Source: Centropus unirufus
Taxonomy: Eukaryota; Chordata; Aves; Cuculiformes; Centropidae
Direction of reading: 5' to 3'
Length of the DNA: 64,000 nucleotides
Assembly (NCBI GenBank): GCA_013397695.1
Contig: VYZI01000404.1
Coordinates: 499,838 to 563,837, forward strand
The notes under the pieces are model-generated. The model was not told the DNA's origin. It worked only from the letters and a program-made list of their open reading frames with translations, and did no database searches. The position numbers and the translations under genes are program-made. Below are positions 1 to 12,838 of the stretch, piece after piece; positions within the stretch are counted from its first letter, which is position 1; every line of letters begins with the position of its first letter.

Positions 1-891
1 TAATAATAAAAAAAGCTTAAATACAAATTAAAATCCAATAAGAACTAAATCTTGATGTGCAAAGGCACAAATACTATGACGAAGATATGTCATGTAATGA
101 GAGAAATCAAATAAATTAATGAACGAGCCTGCCAAAGTCAATGGCTGTGATGTCAGTAAGCTCTTAATTAATAACTTTCATTATTTTTAAAGTCCTTTAC
201 AGCTGGACTCCTAAGAAACCAGGTCTCCAACAACCAAAGAGCAAAGCCAGTTATGATTTTTTTCCATGGACTAAAATCCTTATCCCATCAAGAGCCCCAT
301 TCTGAAAAACAGCATATGTTCTTTGGCCAAATGTGTGAAGCCTTAATCTGACCACTGACATTCAGGTCAGGAGTACACATATGGTATGCCATACTGACTC
401 AATTAACCATCCATCAATTTAATTGCATAATATATCAGAAGGTGTATCCCACTACTACTTACAGTTAGATGCAGGCATGGAAATAAGACAAAGCAACAAT
501 TTTCTGTTGTTTGTTTACCTTAACGGGAACGCTAAGTAGAAATAATAATATATTTTATAAAGTATTTCTGTTCCAGGAAAAAAATTTTTGACAGCTAAAC
601 TGATCACAGGTTGTTAGTTTTAGAAATGATATTTCTTGTAATAAGCAAGCGTAGGTGGAAAGCACACCTTACAAGAAAATTACAGCGCTTCCACTGGTTC
701 TAATCACATTAATGTAGGGATAAGGGAAAAAGAAGGTATATTATTTAAACATTATGTAAATTATGAAGAGAGTTAACACATTGCAAACTTATAAATAGTG
801 ACATAGTTGAGTTGATTTATGCAATCACTCCAGACATCAAATCCTTCTGGAATAATATACATGACAAAAATGACAACATGGTGACATGTTT

Positions 892-938
892 AAAAAAAGG
901 AGAAAAAAAAAGAAGGAGGAGAAAAAAGAAGAAAAAAA
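892..938 (+). repeat. pure-purine (A/G) low-complexity tract
   Basis: All 47 bases are A or G, mostly A-runs broken by GG and GAAG steps. It follows a TTT/AAA context and has no coding potential. Such homopurine runs can form triplex DNA and are common decay products of simple repeats. Confidence 0.95.
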
Positions 939-1168
939 TTAACCTTATAGTTTAAATGTTCTAGGGTAAAAGCTTGAAATAATAAAAGTCAAACATAAAG
1001 CCTTCTAGTCTAGAATTCACTGAAAGAATTCATATTCTGGTCAGTATCAGTATTACCTGACATGACTGCTTCAGAATTGGATTACTTTAAATCTGTTTGT
1101 TTCTGAACTCAGCCTTGAAGATGTATGTATAACATTTAGAATTTCATTAGCAGGAGTTTGGGTTTTTT

Positions 1169-1188
1169 CAGGTTTGTCTGCAAACCTG
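1169..1188. repeat. short perfect inverted repeat (8-bp arms, 4-bp loop)
   Basis: CAGGTTTG at 1169-1176 is the exact reverse complement of CAAACCTG at 1181-1188, with a TCTG loop. No U-run follows that would suggest a terminator or a Pol III unit. It is probably a chance hairpin. Confidence 0.85.
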
Positions 1189-1885
1189 CTTTGTAGTCTT
1201 TGTAAACCCTGATCCACACTTGCCAAGTCTGTGGATATCATCATAACCACAGTATGGACCTGTTGTGAGGCACAGATTATAATACTTTTCTGACTTGCTT
1301 TATTTTACACAACTAATTGCCATTGCGCTGAAATACTTTATTTTCTGTCACTGAGTGAGGAAATAATTCTAGTGGAACATGTTTTACAGACCAGCACTTG
1401 TTGTCTAGTGTTGGATCTTTCTTTCATGTTCTTTTCTTGAGTGGTATAATGCCCAGTTCAGTGTATTTTGCCTCTCATTCAACGGGGATATTGTGAGAGC
1501 TTTCCATTGTCACTTCTTTCTACAAGGAAGCAGAAGTATAGTGTCATTAGATGCTTAAACACTTGCAAAATGTACAATAATGTGATCATGTCACATCTAA
1601 ATTTCAGCAGCAGCAATATTAAAATATTTTTTAACATATTACTTTGGAAGGACAGTAGGAAAACTGCTTCCAAAACCCGTGCTCTAGTGCATTTTTTTGA
1701 GCCAAACCCTATGCTTTGCAACGTAGTATTTTTAGATTCTATGAGTCATCACGAGCAGAGAGTAAATAACGTACCTCTTGCAAAATGGAAAAAAAAATCA
1801 GAATAAACACAAGGTACTACTTTTTATTAGACACCCCGGATAATTAGTTACTTGGTTTTATACTCCTAATGACATTTCTATAGTT

Positions 1886-1900
1886 NNNNNNNNNNNNNNN
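1886..1900. other. assembly gap (15 N)
   Basis: Fifteen consecutive N bases. The short, non-round length suggests an estimated gap in a short-read scaffold rather than a fixed-size placeholder. An A-rich run follows on the right, so the missing bases may be simple repeat. Confidence 0.99.
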
Positions 1901-2139
1901 AAAAATTCTGGATTACTTTTATTTATTCTATTTTTAAGCTGTCTATATATTAGATTGAGAATTTTTTCTAAAGGATCTAATTGGCTCTAATTGGAGAGTG
2001 AAATGGCAATTACTGCCTCTGGAGGATTCAAACAGAGATATAAAAAAAGAAATGTTAAGATTTTGATGTTATGAATCATTGGGCATTCCAGAACACGATA
2101 GTTGTGTCTTCATCACACAGATTTCTCCAGTCTCCTACA

Positions 2140-2505
2140 CCTGACACATATCCCAGTTTCTTGCCACTCATTTCATCTCAGGCCGTTACAGTGGCTCCTT
2201 CCTTGCTCTGATCCTTTGTGTTCTGCCTTGCTGATTGGGAAAATTTAGGCTCTTCCAGCCTGGGAGCCAGAGAGATGCTGCCAGACAGTACTGCAGTAGT
2301 CTCCATGGCTCAAGGGTTCCCACAAATACAAGTCCTACTGAAAGGCACAGCCCTCAGCCTCAGGCAGATGATGAGTTCATCTCCACTGCATGAGTCACAC
2401 GTTTGTCCCTCAAAGCAGTCTTACACATTGCAGAAAGTTTGCAGTTGGGTACCATGCCACTCTGCATCTGAAAACACGCATCTGGCCTTGTTCTCATGCA
2501 TTTGA
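2140..2505. other. GC-richer patch of unknown origin
   Basis: This stretch is visibly richer in G and C than the DNA on either side and has few A/T runs. A plus-strand frame of about 95 codons (2218-2505) runs through it but matches no protein I recognise. It could be an old, unrecognised repeat insertion, a conserved element or a decayed pseudogene. I see no terminal repeats and no flanking duplication to decide between these. Confidence 0.3.
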
Positions 2506-4739
2506 GGAAGCTGAGATAGAGTGTTGAAATAAATATACTTCTAAATGCGTTTATCCTTGAAGAGGCTCACAGACTGCATTGTAGGGAATAATTAAGCTTT
2601 GTTCCCAAAAGAACAATACATGCTTAATCAAGGAATAGAAAACATAGCCCAAAACTGAAGGTATTAACTCACATTTGCCAGCAAATTTGAAAGGCAATTT
2701 GTCCAATTACCTGTGTTTCCTGTGTCTGGAATTACTGTCCTCATTGTGGTAATGGTTAAAGGGGACGCATTTTAGCTCTTTTTAGACTTTGTAACCTAGA
2801 CTTAACCTGAATGGAAATCAAAACTAGCTTACTTTTACTTGGTGACTCCAGTGGTTTAGAAGATGCCACTGGGCGTCTGTGACTCATGGGCAGCAGCTTA
2901 CAGAGGAAGCTGGAGCAGCAGCTGACAAGGGAACCATTTTATCAAACCTACTCAGAGAAATGAATAGCACAGCTGTTGAATCACACACGACACGTCTAAT
3001 AGCCAAATTACTATTTTTATCCAAGAATATCTAACAAATTCAGAGGCCATAGTTCTCCATGAGACATCCTTTTACTGAAACAAACACATTCATAAAAATC
3101 ACAAATTATTCATGGCAAGCTCAGGAACAGAAAAAGAATATCCTCTTCACAAGAATTATTGTTGCAAATAATTCCCTTCTTTTTATTACTATTCTGATCT
3201 TAATATAGCCCATGGATTTAATTATCCAGTTCAGGATATATTTGTAAAGTTATAAAAAACTGAAGGTACTATAAAATTAATAGTTATTACAACTAATCCA
3301 TGATTAATACACTAGCTGGTAGTTTTTACATGTCCCAGAATAGCAGTTTAGAGAATATAATTTCTGAGATCTAGTTAGAGATTGAGCCAATTTTCTGACA
3401 AAGCCACCAACCTACTAATTCTTCTCCATGAAACGCATATAACTGAGATGGTGGTTGTGCAACCTTAAAATCACAGCACTAGTCAGACTGTAAGTCGTCC
3501 TTTTACCTCAAAAATCAGTGTCACATAACATGGGAAAGTCCTTCATTATAGTCTCCCAGTTTCTGAAGCTAAAGGGCCTTGGTGTAGTAGAGAACCCCTA
3601 AATTCTGTTCTTGTCATGTCATGCTGTCAAGTGGAAATCTCTATTTTAAACCACCATACCTTTCCTTTGCACTGGTATTAAACACTGTCATAGTATAAGA
3701 TGAGACAGGAGGATATACTGATTTAGAATTTGCTGCTCTTCTTTTATAATGTAGAAGCTGACTAAAATGATCCTACAAATAAACAATTCATGGTTTGGGT
3801 CAAGACACACTCTTGAGAACCCAAAATAGTATTTTATGGTTTCATCTGGAAAAAAATTTAATCTGGTGTAAGGACATGGAGAGGGAAGATATTAGAGAAA
3901 CATGTTAAGTGGGGTATAGATTAAAATTTCAATGTCTAACAGAACAAACGGCTCCTCCGACAAAGGAGGTGCATAATCTGGTTTATTACGATGCACTCAT
4001 CAAAATGACCCAACAAACTCAGGCAAACAAACATGCTCTGTAGAGTCTCACAAGATTACTCACTAAATAACTCATCCACACACAAGGCAGCTCATGTTTT
4101 TTTGTAGCATTTTAGTTTAACTTGGCTCTGGGTTTCTTATTTTAAACAAAAGATTGATGCATTACAAACAGGCAAGAGTCTGGATAAATGAGATCTGATG
4201 TTTATTCATGACAATTTTAAAAAATATTCAGATAGTAAACAAAACTTAATTACTTTAGAAAGACATAAAATCTGCTGATATGGGATATAATGCAAAATAA
4301 TAATCACCAGAAAGCCATCTCATTATTATTGTTTTTTTGTTTGATATGGGTTTGGCCCAAGGCAAAGCCCAGGGCTTTATTTATTTAAAAGGGTACGAAA
4401 ACAAGGCAATATTCATGTTTCATATTAAATATTATGATGGCATTACACTATATGAAATGCAATGAGAGAGAAACATTGAGAAGCACCGAGGAGAATTTAA
4501 AAATTTATATTTTGTTGTACTTTTTCTCAGACATAAGCAGAGTTTCTCGGGGAATATGGGAATACTAATAGCCACTATGGTGTGATAATTTATTATAATC
4601 TCGCAGCAAAAAAGAGTACATCTACACATGTATATACATATACACTCCACATCTATAGCTATGTCAAATTTTCCTGTTATCTGTTATTTTTTTTTAATTG
4701 CAAACTCTGATGAGTTTAAGTCAACATATTTCCTTACTG

Positions 4740-5110
4740 TTCCTTTAGCTTGTCAGCTGTAGCTGGATTGATAAAATGCAAATGAACAAATCATTAACGA
4801 GTACTGGTTATGAATCTCTCAGGCAGTTCAGGACCCTATCAAATCCTGCACCTATTACTTTGTGTGATTGATGTACTATTGTAAGTGATTGTTCCTGATC
4901 TTATTAAATCTTATTGATTTTTTCCCAGTTTCTATTTTATGCAGGACCAGGCTTGGACTATTATGAATGTTGCTGAACACTGTTAATCAAGCTTACACAG
5001 CTATTTTGATGGCAAACAATTAGAACTCTGAAGCAATACCTTGCAATTAGCTTCAGGGATATGGACCTCAGCACCGTAATAATGAAAGAGACCTTCTCCT
5101 TCAAGCAAGG
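4740..5110. promoter_or_regulatory. possible conserved noncoding element (unverified)
   Basis: The segment has the texture of vertebrate conserved noncoding DNA: mixed sequence without simple runs, an octamer word ATGCAAAT within AAAATGCAAATGAA near 4777-4790 (POU-type site), and several TAAT/ATTA homeodomain cores. No frame is open through it. This call rests on motif texture only; multi-species alignment would decide it. Confidence 0.2.
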
Positions 5111-8100
5111 TAATGAGATTTACAATTATGACCCCAAATAACCTCTGAGAAATAACCAATCTGCAAACATAGATGTGTTTATCAATAATTTGTGCCCTTT
5201 TTATGAAAACGTATTTTTATATTTTTTTTCACATATGAATCATTGTTTCTACTGAAACAACGTGTATGAAGTCTTATACATAAATTGAAGGCCTGTATGC
5301 ATAATTTGAATCTACTGGAGGGTTCTACAGAATGATATGCATTAGTAACATTAGAATTTTACAAGAAAAACAACACTAAAAACTTGTGAGAAAATACTGA
5401 CATCTTATTAAAAAAACTTGTGTGATTATTATTGCTTGAAAATGCTTATTTACATGTTTAATTAAGATACATATTATGAATACATTATATAAGTAGACAA
5501 AGACATTCATTAAAATATATCTTTATTAATCCATTGTATGCAATTTTAATTTGAGTTATGAAAACAATACAAATCTCCTGATTTAACCCCTTTAGAAATT
5601 GAAGAGATTAGCATGGGTTTGCTAATTGTCATAGAGCACTGAAAGTCCTAGCGCAAATTTTGGTTCATCTGAAGTCATTTAATGCACAGTTACTACATAA
5701 ATAAAATATAATGAATAATTTTGCCAAGAGAGAAAAATAGTGTATTTTTAAACCTCTTAACTTTCACTATATTCATATTTTACTGTTGCAGCCTAAGCAC
5801 ATTTTTTTCTGATCATTTGGTGTTGCTATATAAACAATACCTATCACATTGCACTTGCAGATTAACTCAAATAGTTGTGCTGGTTAGCATATTTGGTATT
5901 TTTGCAGTGTTTTTTGCTAAAAAAATAAAATACTTAGCACCTATTAAATATATTTACATAAAGAAAGGAAAGACCTTGAGAACTAGGATAATTTCTGAGG
6001 CTTTGTACAATTCTTACAATACCTCTTTTTTGTTTCCATGAATTTATTAAATTGAAATCGAGGCTTTTATACTTTGATTTAACTGACAAGATGAAGAAAT
6101 GCATCAGATCTAAATCCAGGAAAGAAAAAATTTCAAAAATTAAAATTTCACCATTCCTACTATTCCTTTATGATAATTACTTGTAAATGTCTTTTCTATG
6201 TATGCCATTTTCAGCAGGATGGCAGTGGTGTACTGAGCACACCTCTCAAGCTGGTGTGCTCCCTTCTTGTCCCCTGCATCCAAATATTCAGATCCCCTGT
6301 GGAACTCATTTCTGAAATACCCTATAACAGAATGTGTCCTCCTTAAGCAGAGATTAAAAATGAGGCTAGTCTGGATATTTGTTGCTGGAAAAGATCATAG
6401 TGAGGATGATCACCTTTCTAATCAATAAATCAGTCCAGGTTCTAGGTAGGGTTCTGAGTGGAGAGGGGAATGGTGAAGAACATTATTTCTTAGAACGGTC
6501 ATTTTTATATATTTTTTACTTCAATATAATATCAAAGTAGGAAAAGGATTATACTTTAAAATGCAAAATAAATGAGAGACACTCTTCATAACCCACTGAA
6601 TACATGTAAGAAGTGCATCCAGAGAAGCAAAATTGGTATGCATCTATGGTTATAAATAAAGTACCATACTCTCACAATGAAACTTTAGAAGGCTGAAGGA
6701 AATTTCTATGCATTGTCAAAGGAGTGTTGAAAGGGTTAAATGTGATAGCTTAAAAAGCCTGATGAGATTTTTAAAGGGTACATAAGCTAATTTACCACGT
6801 GACTTTTTCTTGTTTCTCTTTACTTTGAGCACAACCACAAATGTGAATAGTTTTAGTGCCAATGTCAATTTTTAACAAATAAATATATATGTCTTGCTGG
6901 ATCTAACAGTTAATGAAATGCACATACTATGTATAATCTACAAAAATGTTGCAGTTACACATCACTTTCTGCCTGTTGTACAACCTTTGTAAACAAAGTA
7001 TAGTGCATTAAGTTCCTTGTGACAATAAGCAGATCTGTCATCTTGGGGACAGCTAAATGAATTATTTAATCAATAACAGACTACATCTGATGTTAAGCTC
7101 AAATAAATTAAAAAATGAATCAGGTATAGCGTGTCAAGCAAGTGTATAGCAAGATACACAGGTAGTGTAACATATATTTAATATTAAGAAGAATAACATT
7201 AAAGAAAACAAAAACGACAAACAAATAAAAAGTACAGACCAAAACATAAAGCCACACTTAGGCTTTTTTTCCTATTTATATTAAAATAGGAAGATATCTT
7301 CTAAAAACCAAACTACTTGAGACGCCCAAATGATTGAAAAATGCATCAGTTTTCAGAAGTGTTTTGTACCAAAGAAATATTAGTCAGCTCAATAGGACAA
7401 TTTCTGGGGTTTTTTTTTCAGTTTTAAGTATAGCTATATAAAAAGCAGAAATGTAGCATATTACTGAGTGTTTCTACAACTGTTCAGAAAGTTTTTTTCT
7501 GTACAGCATTTGACAGTGCTCAAATCTTTTATTTTCTTCCTCTGTTGATGAAAGTCTTAATAGTAGTCTTATAGTTTGCATGCTGCCTGTCCAGGCATGC
7601 CCAGACACATGGTAAACATCCAGACTGCTCTACTAAAGTCAGTGCTTGCAAGTTTTTAGGCCATACAACAGGCATGCTTAGCCTTTAAGGTCCACAGGCT
7701 AACCCTAGGTTACGTTACATGCCTTTGGCTTGCACATACATTTTGCCCAAGTCTGGATAATATCCACATGAATGGTCGAACAGGGTCAGATCCTGTGCTG
7801 CTCTGATCTTCATGAAAACAAAAAAAACCCAAAATAATAAGGCAATCCTACAATCAAACATTCAATTTTTTGAAACTAGTAGAATTATGAACAGAGACTT
7901 TGTTCTTCCTTTCTCTAAAATTTTAAATAGAACTTTTAAAACTTTAGAAATCTGTACAAGTCCTCACAGCTTCCCATATGTGGAGACTTTTCACAAGCTG
8001 ATTTTACATTATTTCTAAGGAAGTCTGACAGTTCTAAAATTGCATAAAGAGAGCCAAGCTGTCTGTTTTAAAACTGAATGATGTACAGTTCAGCCAGAGC

Positions 8101-9770
8101 AGCTGTAACTTTTGTGCAGAAAATTTTAGAAGGTTTTCAGCTTTTTTTTTTAATGAATATGCATCTTACAGAAAAGAATTCAGCTCCCAAAATTTACTGC
8201 TTTCCTATTTGTTTCTCCTATTTTTCTCAGATATTTTGAGTAGCTAAAATCCCTTTTAAGTAGGGAAGAAAGTCTCACTTCTCCCTCTCCCTTCCTCTGC
8301 TTTTCATACAATATGTATGAATCTCACAGAAATAAGTTCAGAGTAGTTTACATGTTTAGTGATATGGACAAAGTGTAGCTATAAAGACTAAGTGTTAGTT
8401 TGATATGCAGGATTAAATTTGAAACACACAGGGAGTATAAAACATTGAAGGAATAAGAATTTCTGTGGTGAAGGACACAAATTGATAAAGATCTGCTTCT
8501 ATTCTGTATATGCTTAGGTATTAATATAGGGTAATTATAGCTATTTATAGCTAAAAATAGTCTCTGAATGGTACTGGTAGTGATGTGTCTCATTGCTGCT
8601 ATTGGATTCACGACAGCAAATTCCAGTTCAAAGCAAATGCCTCTGCATTGTACATTGGGTATGATATCTCTCTAAAAACAGTGTATCATCTCCAGTTTAC
8701 ATGTATCAGAGATATATGTATCAGAGTGCAAATATCAGACTTTAGAAGTTGTGTTTCATCTGGTAACTTGGTGTTCCTCAAGAATTCTTTTTGTCTTTGT
8801 GGAATTCCGTACATTTTCTTTCCTATTCTTCTATAATCCTTTGAGGATATTCGTCTCACTCAAGTATTTATTTGTGTAGTGGAGTTACCATTTACACAAA
8901 AACTGATAGCACATCTGAGATAACTCCCCTACCATGACACTTATTCATATAACTTATGTCAAAACTGCCTTCATTCACATCATAAGCCTTTCTGAAATGA
9001 AGTCCACAGTTGGGGCAACTGTAATGAAAAGAAGTGACTTGAAATAAAACCATCCATCCATTAAAAGATCAGTTCAGAGCTTTAGGATGGTCAGATGCAG
9101 ATCTTCAGCTTACTTTGGAGCAAGTAGCAATTTAGGCTTCATTTTATATGTGTCATGTGATAAGTTATAAGGTAAAAAAAAATTAAGTATGATTTTTCTG
9201 CGAAAATAGAACCTCAAACAAAACCAAGATTCTCTGTTTATGTACATAGAACAATTAGTTTCATATTATTATAGGTGTTCCCCATGGTACACTTTCTTGA
9301 TTAGTGTTGACATATGTCCATATCATATTTTGGACAAAGCCAAACACCTACTCTCAGAAAATTATAGTTCATGTCATTAGGAAAAGATTAGCAAGCTCTG
9401 TTAGCATACAGGTGGAGATGGGTGCCTTGGAGACAGTCAGACCCTAATAAAATGTTTAAATTTTATGCATTTTCATTGAATACATAAAGCTAAACTCTGG
9501 TAGTTAGACTACAGACATCAAGTTATCCTTCTCTCGGCTGCAAATATCTCTCCTGTATTACCATTATTCCTGACAGCTTCTTTCTTTCTTTTTCCTGATA
9601 GTACACAGAAGCAACCTTTAGAGAGAATTTTAAGCACAAAAGTTTAATTAAGAGGTTTAAGTGTGAAGAAAATTATCATATAGTAAAGCATTTATTTATT
9701 TGAATAGGAAAGTGAAGTCAAAAATCTGAAATAGCTGATTCTATTTATCTTCAAGTTCTCGTGCTTGTTC

Positions 9771-9806
9771 TATCAGATCACCTCGTGATCTGATATCAGA
9801 TCACCT
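9771..9806. repeat. perfect 11-bp hairpin with duplicated arm
   Basis: TATCAGATCAC (9771-9781) and GTGATCTGATA (9785-9795) are exact reverse complements around a 3-base CTC loop. The first 13 bases, TATCAGATCACCT, recur at 9794-9806, so the same word is present twice direct and once inverted within 36 bases. Similar TGTTC/CTCGT words lie on both sides. It looks like a local replication-slippage or template-switch product. Confidence 0.9.
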
Positions 9807-10253
9807 TGTTCTCGTTCACTATCCCTCACTTTTCCACAGCTTGTCTCTCATTTGTATTTGTGATCTCCAAGCTTTCTTCCTTTCTGTTTTGTAATGCTCA
9901 CAGGTTCATCCTTCCCTCCCTAACCTCACTCCCCCCTATAATCACTATGGTCTCTAATTTCAGCTATGTCTCTTTCCCTTTCTGCTACTATTCTGCCTCT
10001 CCTTTGCACTGCAAACTAACCCAAGCATTCACCATCTGTATTTCTGTCTAAATCTACAGAAGGAAACCAAGGGATTGTCCCAGACTTCCCTTTCTGTCCT
10101 TTTATCCTTTCCACCTCCTGCTTTTCTTAAGAGAAAACATATAAAACTTTTGCTCCTAATTCCCACATTGTTTACAACCTCTAGTTTTCCTTTAAGCTTT
10201 CTTTTTATTGACTTAGCTATACTTGGCTTTACAAGTTTTAAGTTCCTTTAATT

Positions 10254-10279
10254 CTTCAAATATTATCTTCAAATATTAC
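10254..10279 (+). repeat. 13-bp tandem duplication
   Basis: CTTCAAATATTAT is followed directly by CTTCAAATATTAC, two units differing only in the last base. It lies within the pyrimidine-biased segment and is a simple slippage duplication. Confidence 0.9.
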
Positions 10280-12838
10280 TTTTGTTCTGTCCCTAGCCTT
10301 TCTCGTTCTGTTTCTACATCGGTACTCTTAAACCCCAAATCTCCAAATCCAAATTTTACCCTCTCTTTCTAATTGGCTCTCCATTTCTCCCATTTGCAGA
10401 TTCTCTACTATTTGCACAGATTTTCACATATGTGAAATACTCTGTGTCCAATCCCGCCTCTTTTTTTTTCTAATCGTTCTTCAGCATAGATTAGATTATT
10501 CCAAAAGCAGTATAGTATTTTTCATCACATCATTTACGTTCTCCCATTAGTTGCCTCCACTCACTCAAATGTTATTATCATGTGTAAGTACCTTAGCATA
10601 GATCAAGGCTGTGTTATGCCCCATGGTGTACATATACTCAGGAATAACAATATAAGTACAACACTTCAGCTTTTTGCAGATCAGATCACATCTGCCAAAT
10701 TTCCTCACATCTATGCTGTCATTCCCTAACACTGTCTGGAATAAGCTCAAAAGTAAATAGAGAAATATCTCACTATTTGATTGTCTTCTGAGTTTTTAAA
10801 ACGGGTGCTTCAACTAGCTCCCTCCATCTTTTCTCAGCAGTTCATCTCTTTTGAAAAGTAACTTAACACATAGTACTTCAGATCTTTGCCACCAAACAGA
10901 AAGTTCCTGAACAAAGGCTTTACTCTTCCTTGCAAAAACAACTTCTTCCAAATCTGAACACCTTCTTGCGCATAGTGCCTTTACTGTTCATTATAAGCTG
11001 TAGCACTAGAATGAGTTCTTGCCCTTGATTCATTATTTCCCACATTTTCCCAGCTTATTTTATTTTCTTTCATTAGATAACTTTGCTATTGTTGTTGTTA
11101 CAGCAAGTTTAAAGATATAGAAGAGATGTGCAAATTTGTTTTGGTTAAACCTAATAGATTTCCATCAACCTCCCCCACAGCATAACCTATGCCTAGGGAA
11201 CACCATTGCTTCCAGAAGGCCTCTCACTACTGGCAATTCCACAAGAGCTGTTTTTTTCCTCCCTCAACACCAGAAGAGGTTACTTATAAGTGCTAGGCAT
11301 TTAAAAGCCGACTGGATTCCAGACTGACTTACAAAACAGAAAGTAACTATTATCAAGTAAAAAATAGCAATTACTGGCATATTTTACAGGAGAATGATGT
11401 TATGACCTCAATTTTCCTGTTTTCCTATTCTTTTTCAAACGTTTGGGAAAAATCCCAACAATTAGAATAGTTTCCAGTTTAGAAAGCTTTGTGCCTAACA
11501 GCTCAAGAGAAGCCTGGAATCATATCTGCCAATCAACACTTTGAAGGTTTTCCAAAAGAGCAGAGAAAAAGAACATCGTTAAAAATGTGAGCACTATAAG
11601 AGGGAGCATTTTCAGTCTATTTCTTGCCTATCATCAGGGACATTTTCCATGTCCTTTGTTTCTAATTGCACTCTCCAGGCTCCTTTCCACCTTGCTGAAC
11701 TGTCTTTCACAATGTCTGCTGTTTATATTATCTTCTTCCTTTATATTCCAGCATCTATAAGATCTCCCTCTTTCTAGCTTCCTCTTAGAGACCAGAATTG
11801 TGATGCCATGGTTTTTTCATAGGTTTAAAATAGGACATTAGTGTTCAGGTGCTATTCAATGAGTGCTTTTTGCAAATATTAAGAGTTTAGCCATAAACAC
11901 TGCAATTTGTGCCAGCATTACTGGGATGCTCAGTGGGCAATTTCAGTTGTTTGTAAACGCTGAGGAGTCACAACACTGATTATGCCATTTTATCAGTGGT
12001 AGTGGACATTTTAAATCTCAGTCATTTTCAGATTTTCCAGGTGGGAAAAATTGAGTTTGCATAACTGATGTTAGAACGTGGGCCACTTGAAGGTTCTTCT
12101 TTGGTACAATATGAACTGTCAAGGTGAGAAACCAATAGATATGGGAACAGTGACACTGCTGATTTGTTTACTTTATTTTCCCATTTAAATAGGCACAATT
12201 CTTCAGTATTATAAGGACTGGGGGCAGAACTCTTCAAATACATGCAATTACTCTTATTGCTCTTTTCTGGAAGATAACATATATTTCTTTAATAAACATG
12301 CTGAGCAGAGCACAGCATTCAACTCCTATAAAGTAAGTTCTGTAGGAAGATGAAAGGCTTCTCTCCCGAGGTTTTTAATAAATATTGCCAGGTCTGAATT
12401 TCCTAATTTATTTTTAATTAAGTGGACATTACCAAATGTAAAATAAAAATTCGAAGAAGAAAACGTATATTTATGTTACTTACCTTTAATAATAATGATA
12501 ATAAACAAAGCATTTTAGAGAGCCATTAATCAATGCATCTCTGAATTCTGAAATAAACTATTTATTTTTACATTCATCCTAACAGGGATATATATATTTA
12601 CTTCAAGAGGCCATATTCAAAATGAAGAGATAGCTCTGTTCAGAAATGAATGAATGAAATAAACTTCATCTTGGGCACTCACCATACCTGCACGTATTTC
12701 CAGGGATCTAGGGACAACACTGTGGCACTTACAAAAGAGAAAGGTAATTTTTTAAGATATTCTCCACCACCCATTCTCACATCTTAATACAAAAAGGTAA
12801 AATTGCTCAAGCGATAGCTGCATCCATGTCCCTGGTAG

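Larger units (their letters stand above)
9560..10490 (+). other. pyrimidine-biased segment
   Basis: For nearly 1 kb the plus strand is strongly enriched in T and C, with many CTTTCC, CCCTCC and TTTCTT words, unlike the balanced flanks. It ends near a T9 run at 10461-10469. No frame is recognisable and the CT content is not a simple repeat. A smaller stretch of the same character lies at about 31.83-32.22 kb. The bias makes the opposite strand purine-rich and suppresses stop codons, so open frames here mean little. Confidence 0.5.
1..12838. other. gene-free AT-rich unique sequence, left block
   Basis: No gene is recognisable on either strand. Open frames here are at most about 110 codons, lack recognisable domains and are what AT-rich DNA gives by chance. 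Contents worth naming are listed separately: an assembly gap, a pure-purine tract near 0.9 kb, a short perfect hairpin near 1.18 kb, a GC-richer patch at about 2.14-2.50 kb, a possible conserved noncoding element at about 4.74-5.11 kb, a hairpin with a duplicated arm at 9.77 kb and a pyrimidine-biased kilobase at 9.56-10.5 kb. The rest shows no repeat family or motif cluster that I can identify. Intergenic versus intronic cannot be decided from the sequence. Confidence 0.75.

Noticed and set aside
5606..5625. AGATTAGCATGG word shared with U6 snRNA
   Set aside because: Only about 12 bases match; the rest of U6, including the spacing to the ACGCAAATTC word, and a T-run terminator are absent.
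5721..6041. 106-codon plus-strand frame with hydrophobic stretches
   Set aside because: T-rich sequence gives Phe/Ile/Leu runs by chance. There is no homology that I recognise and no gene context.
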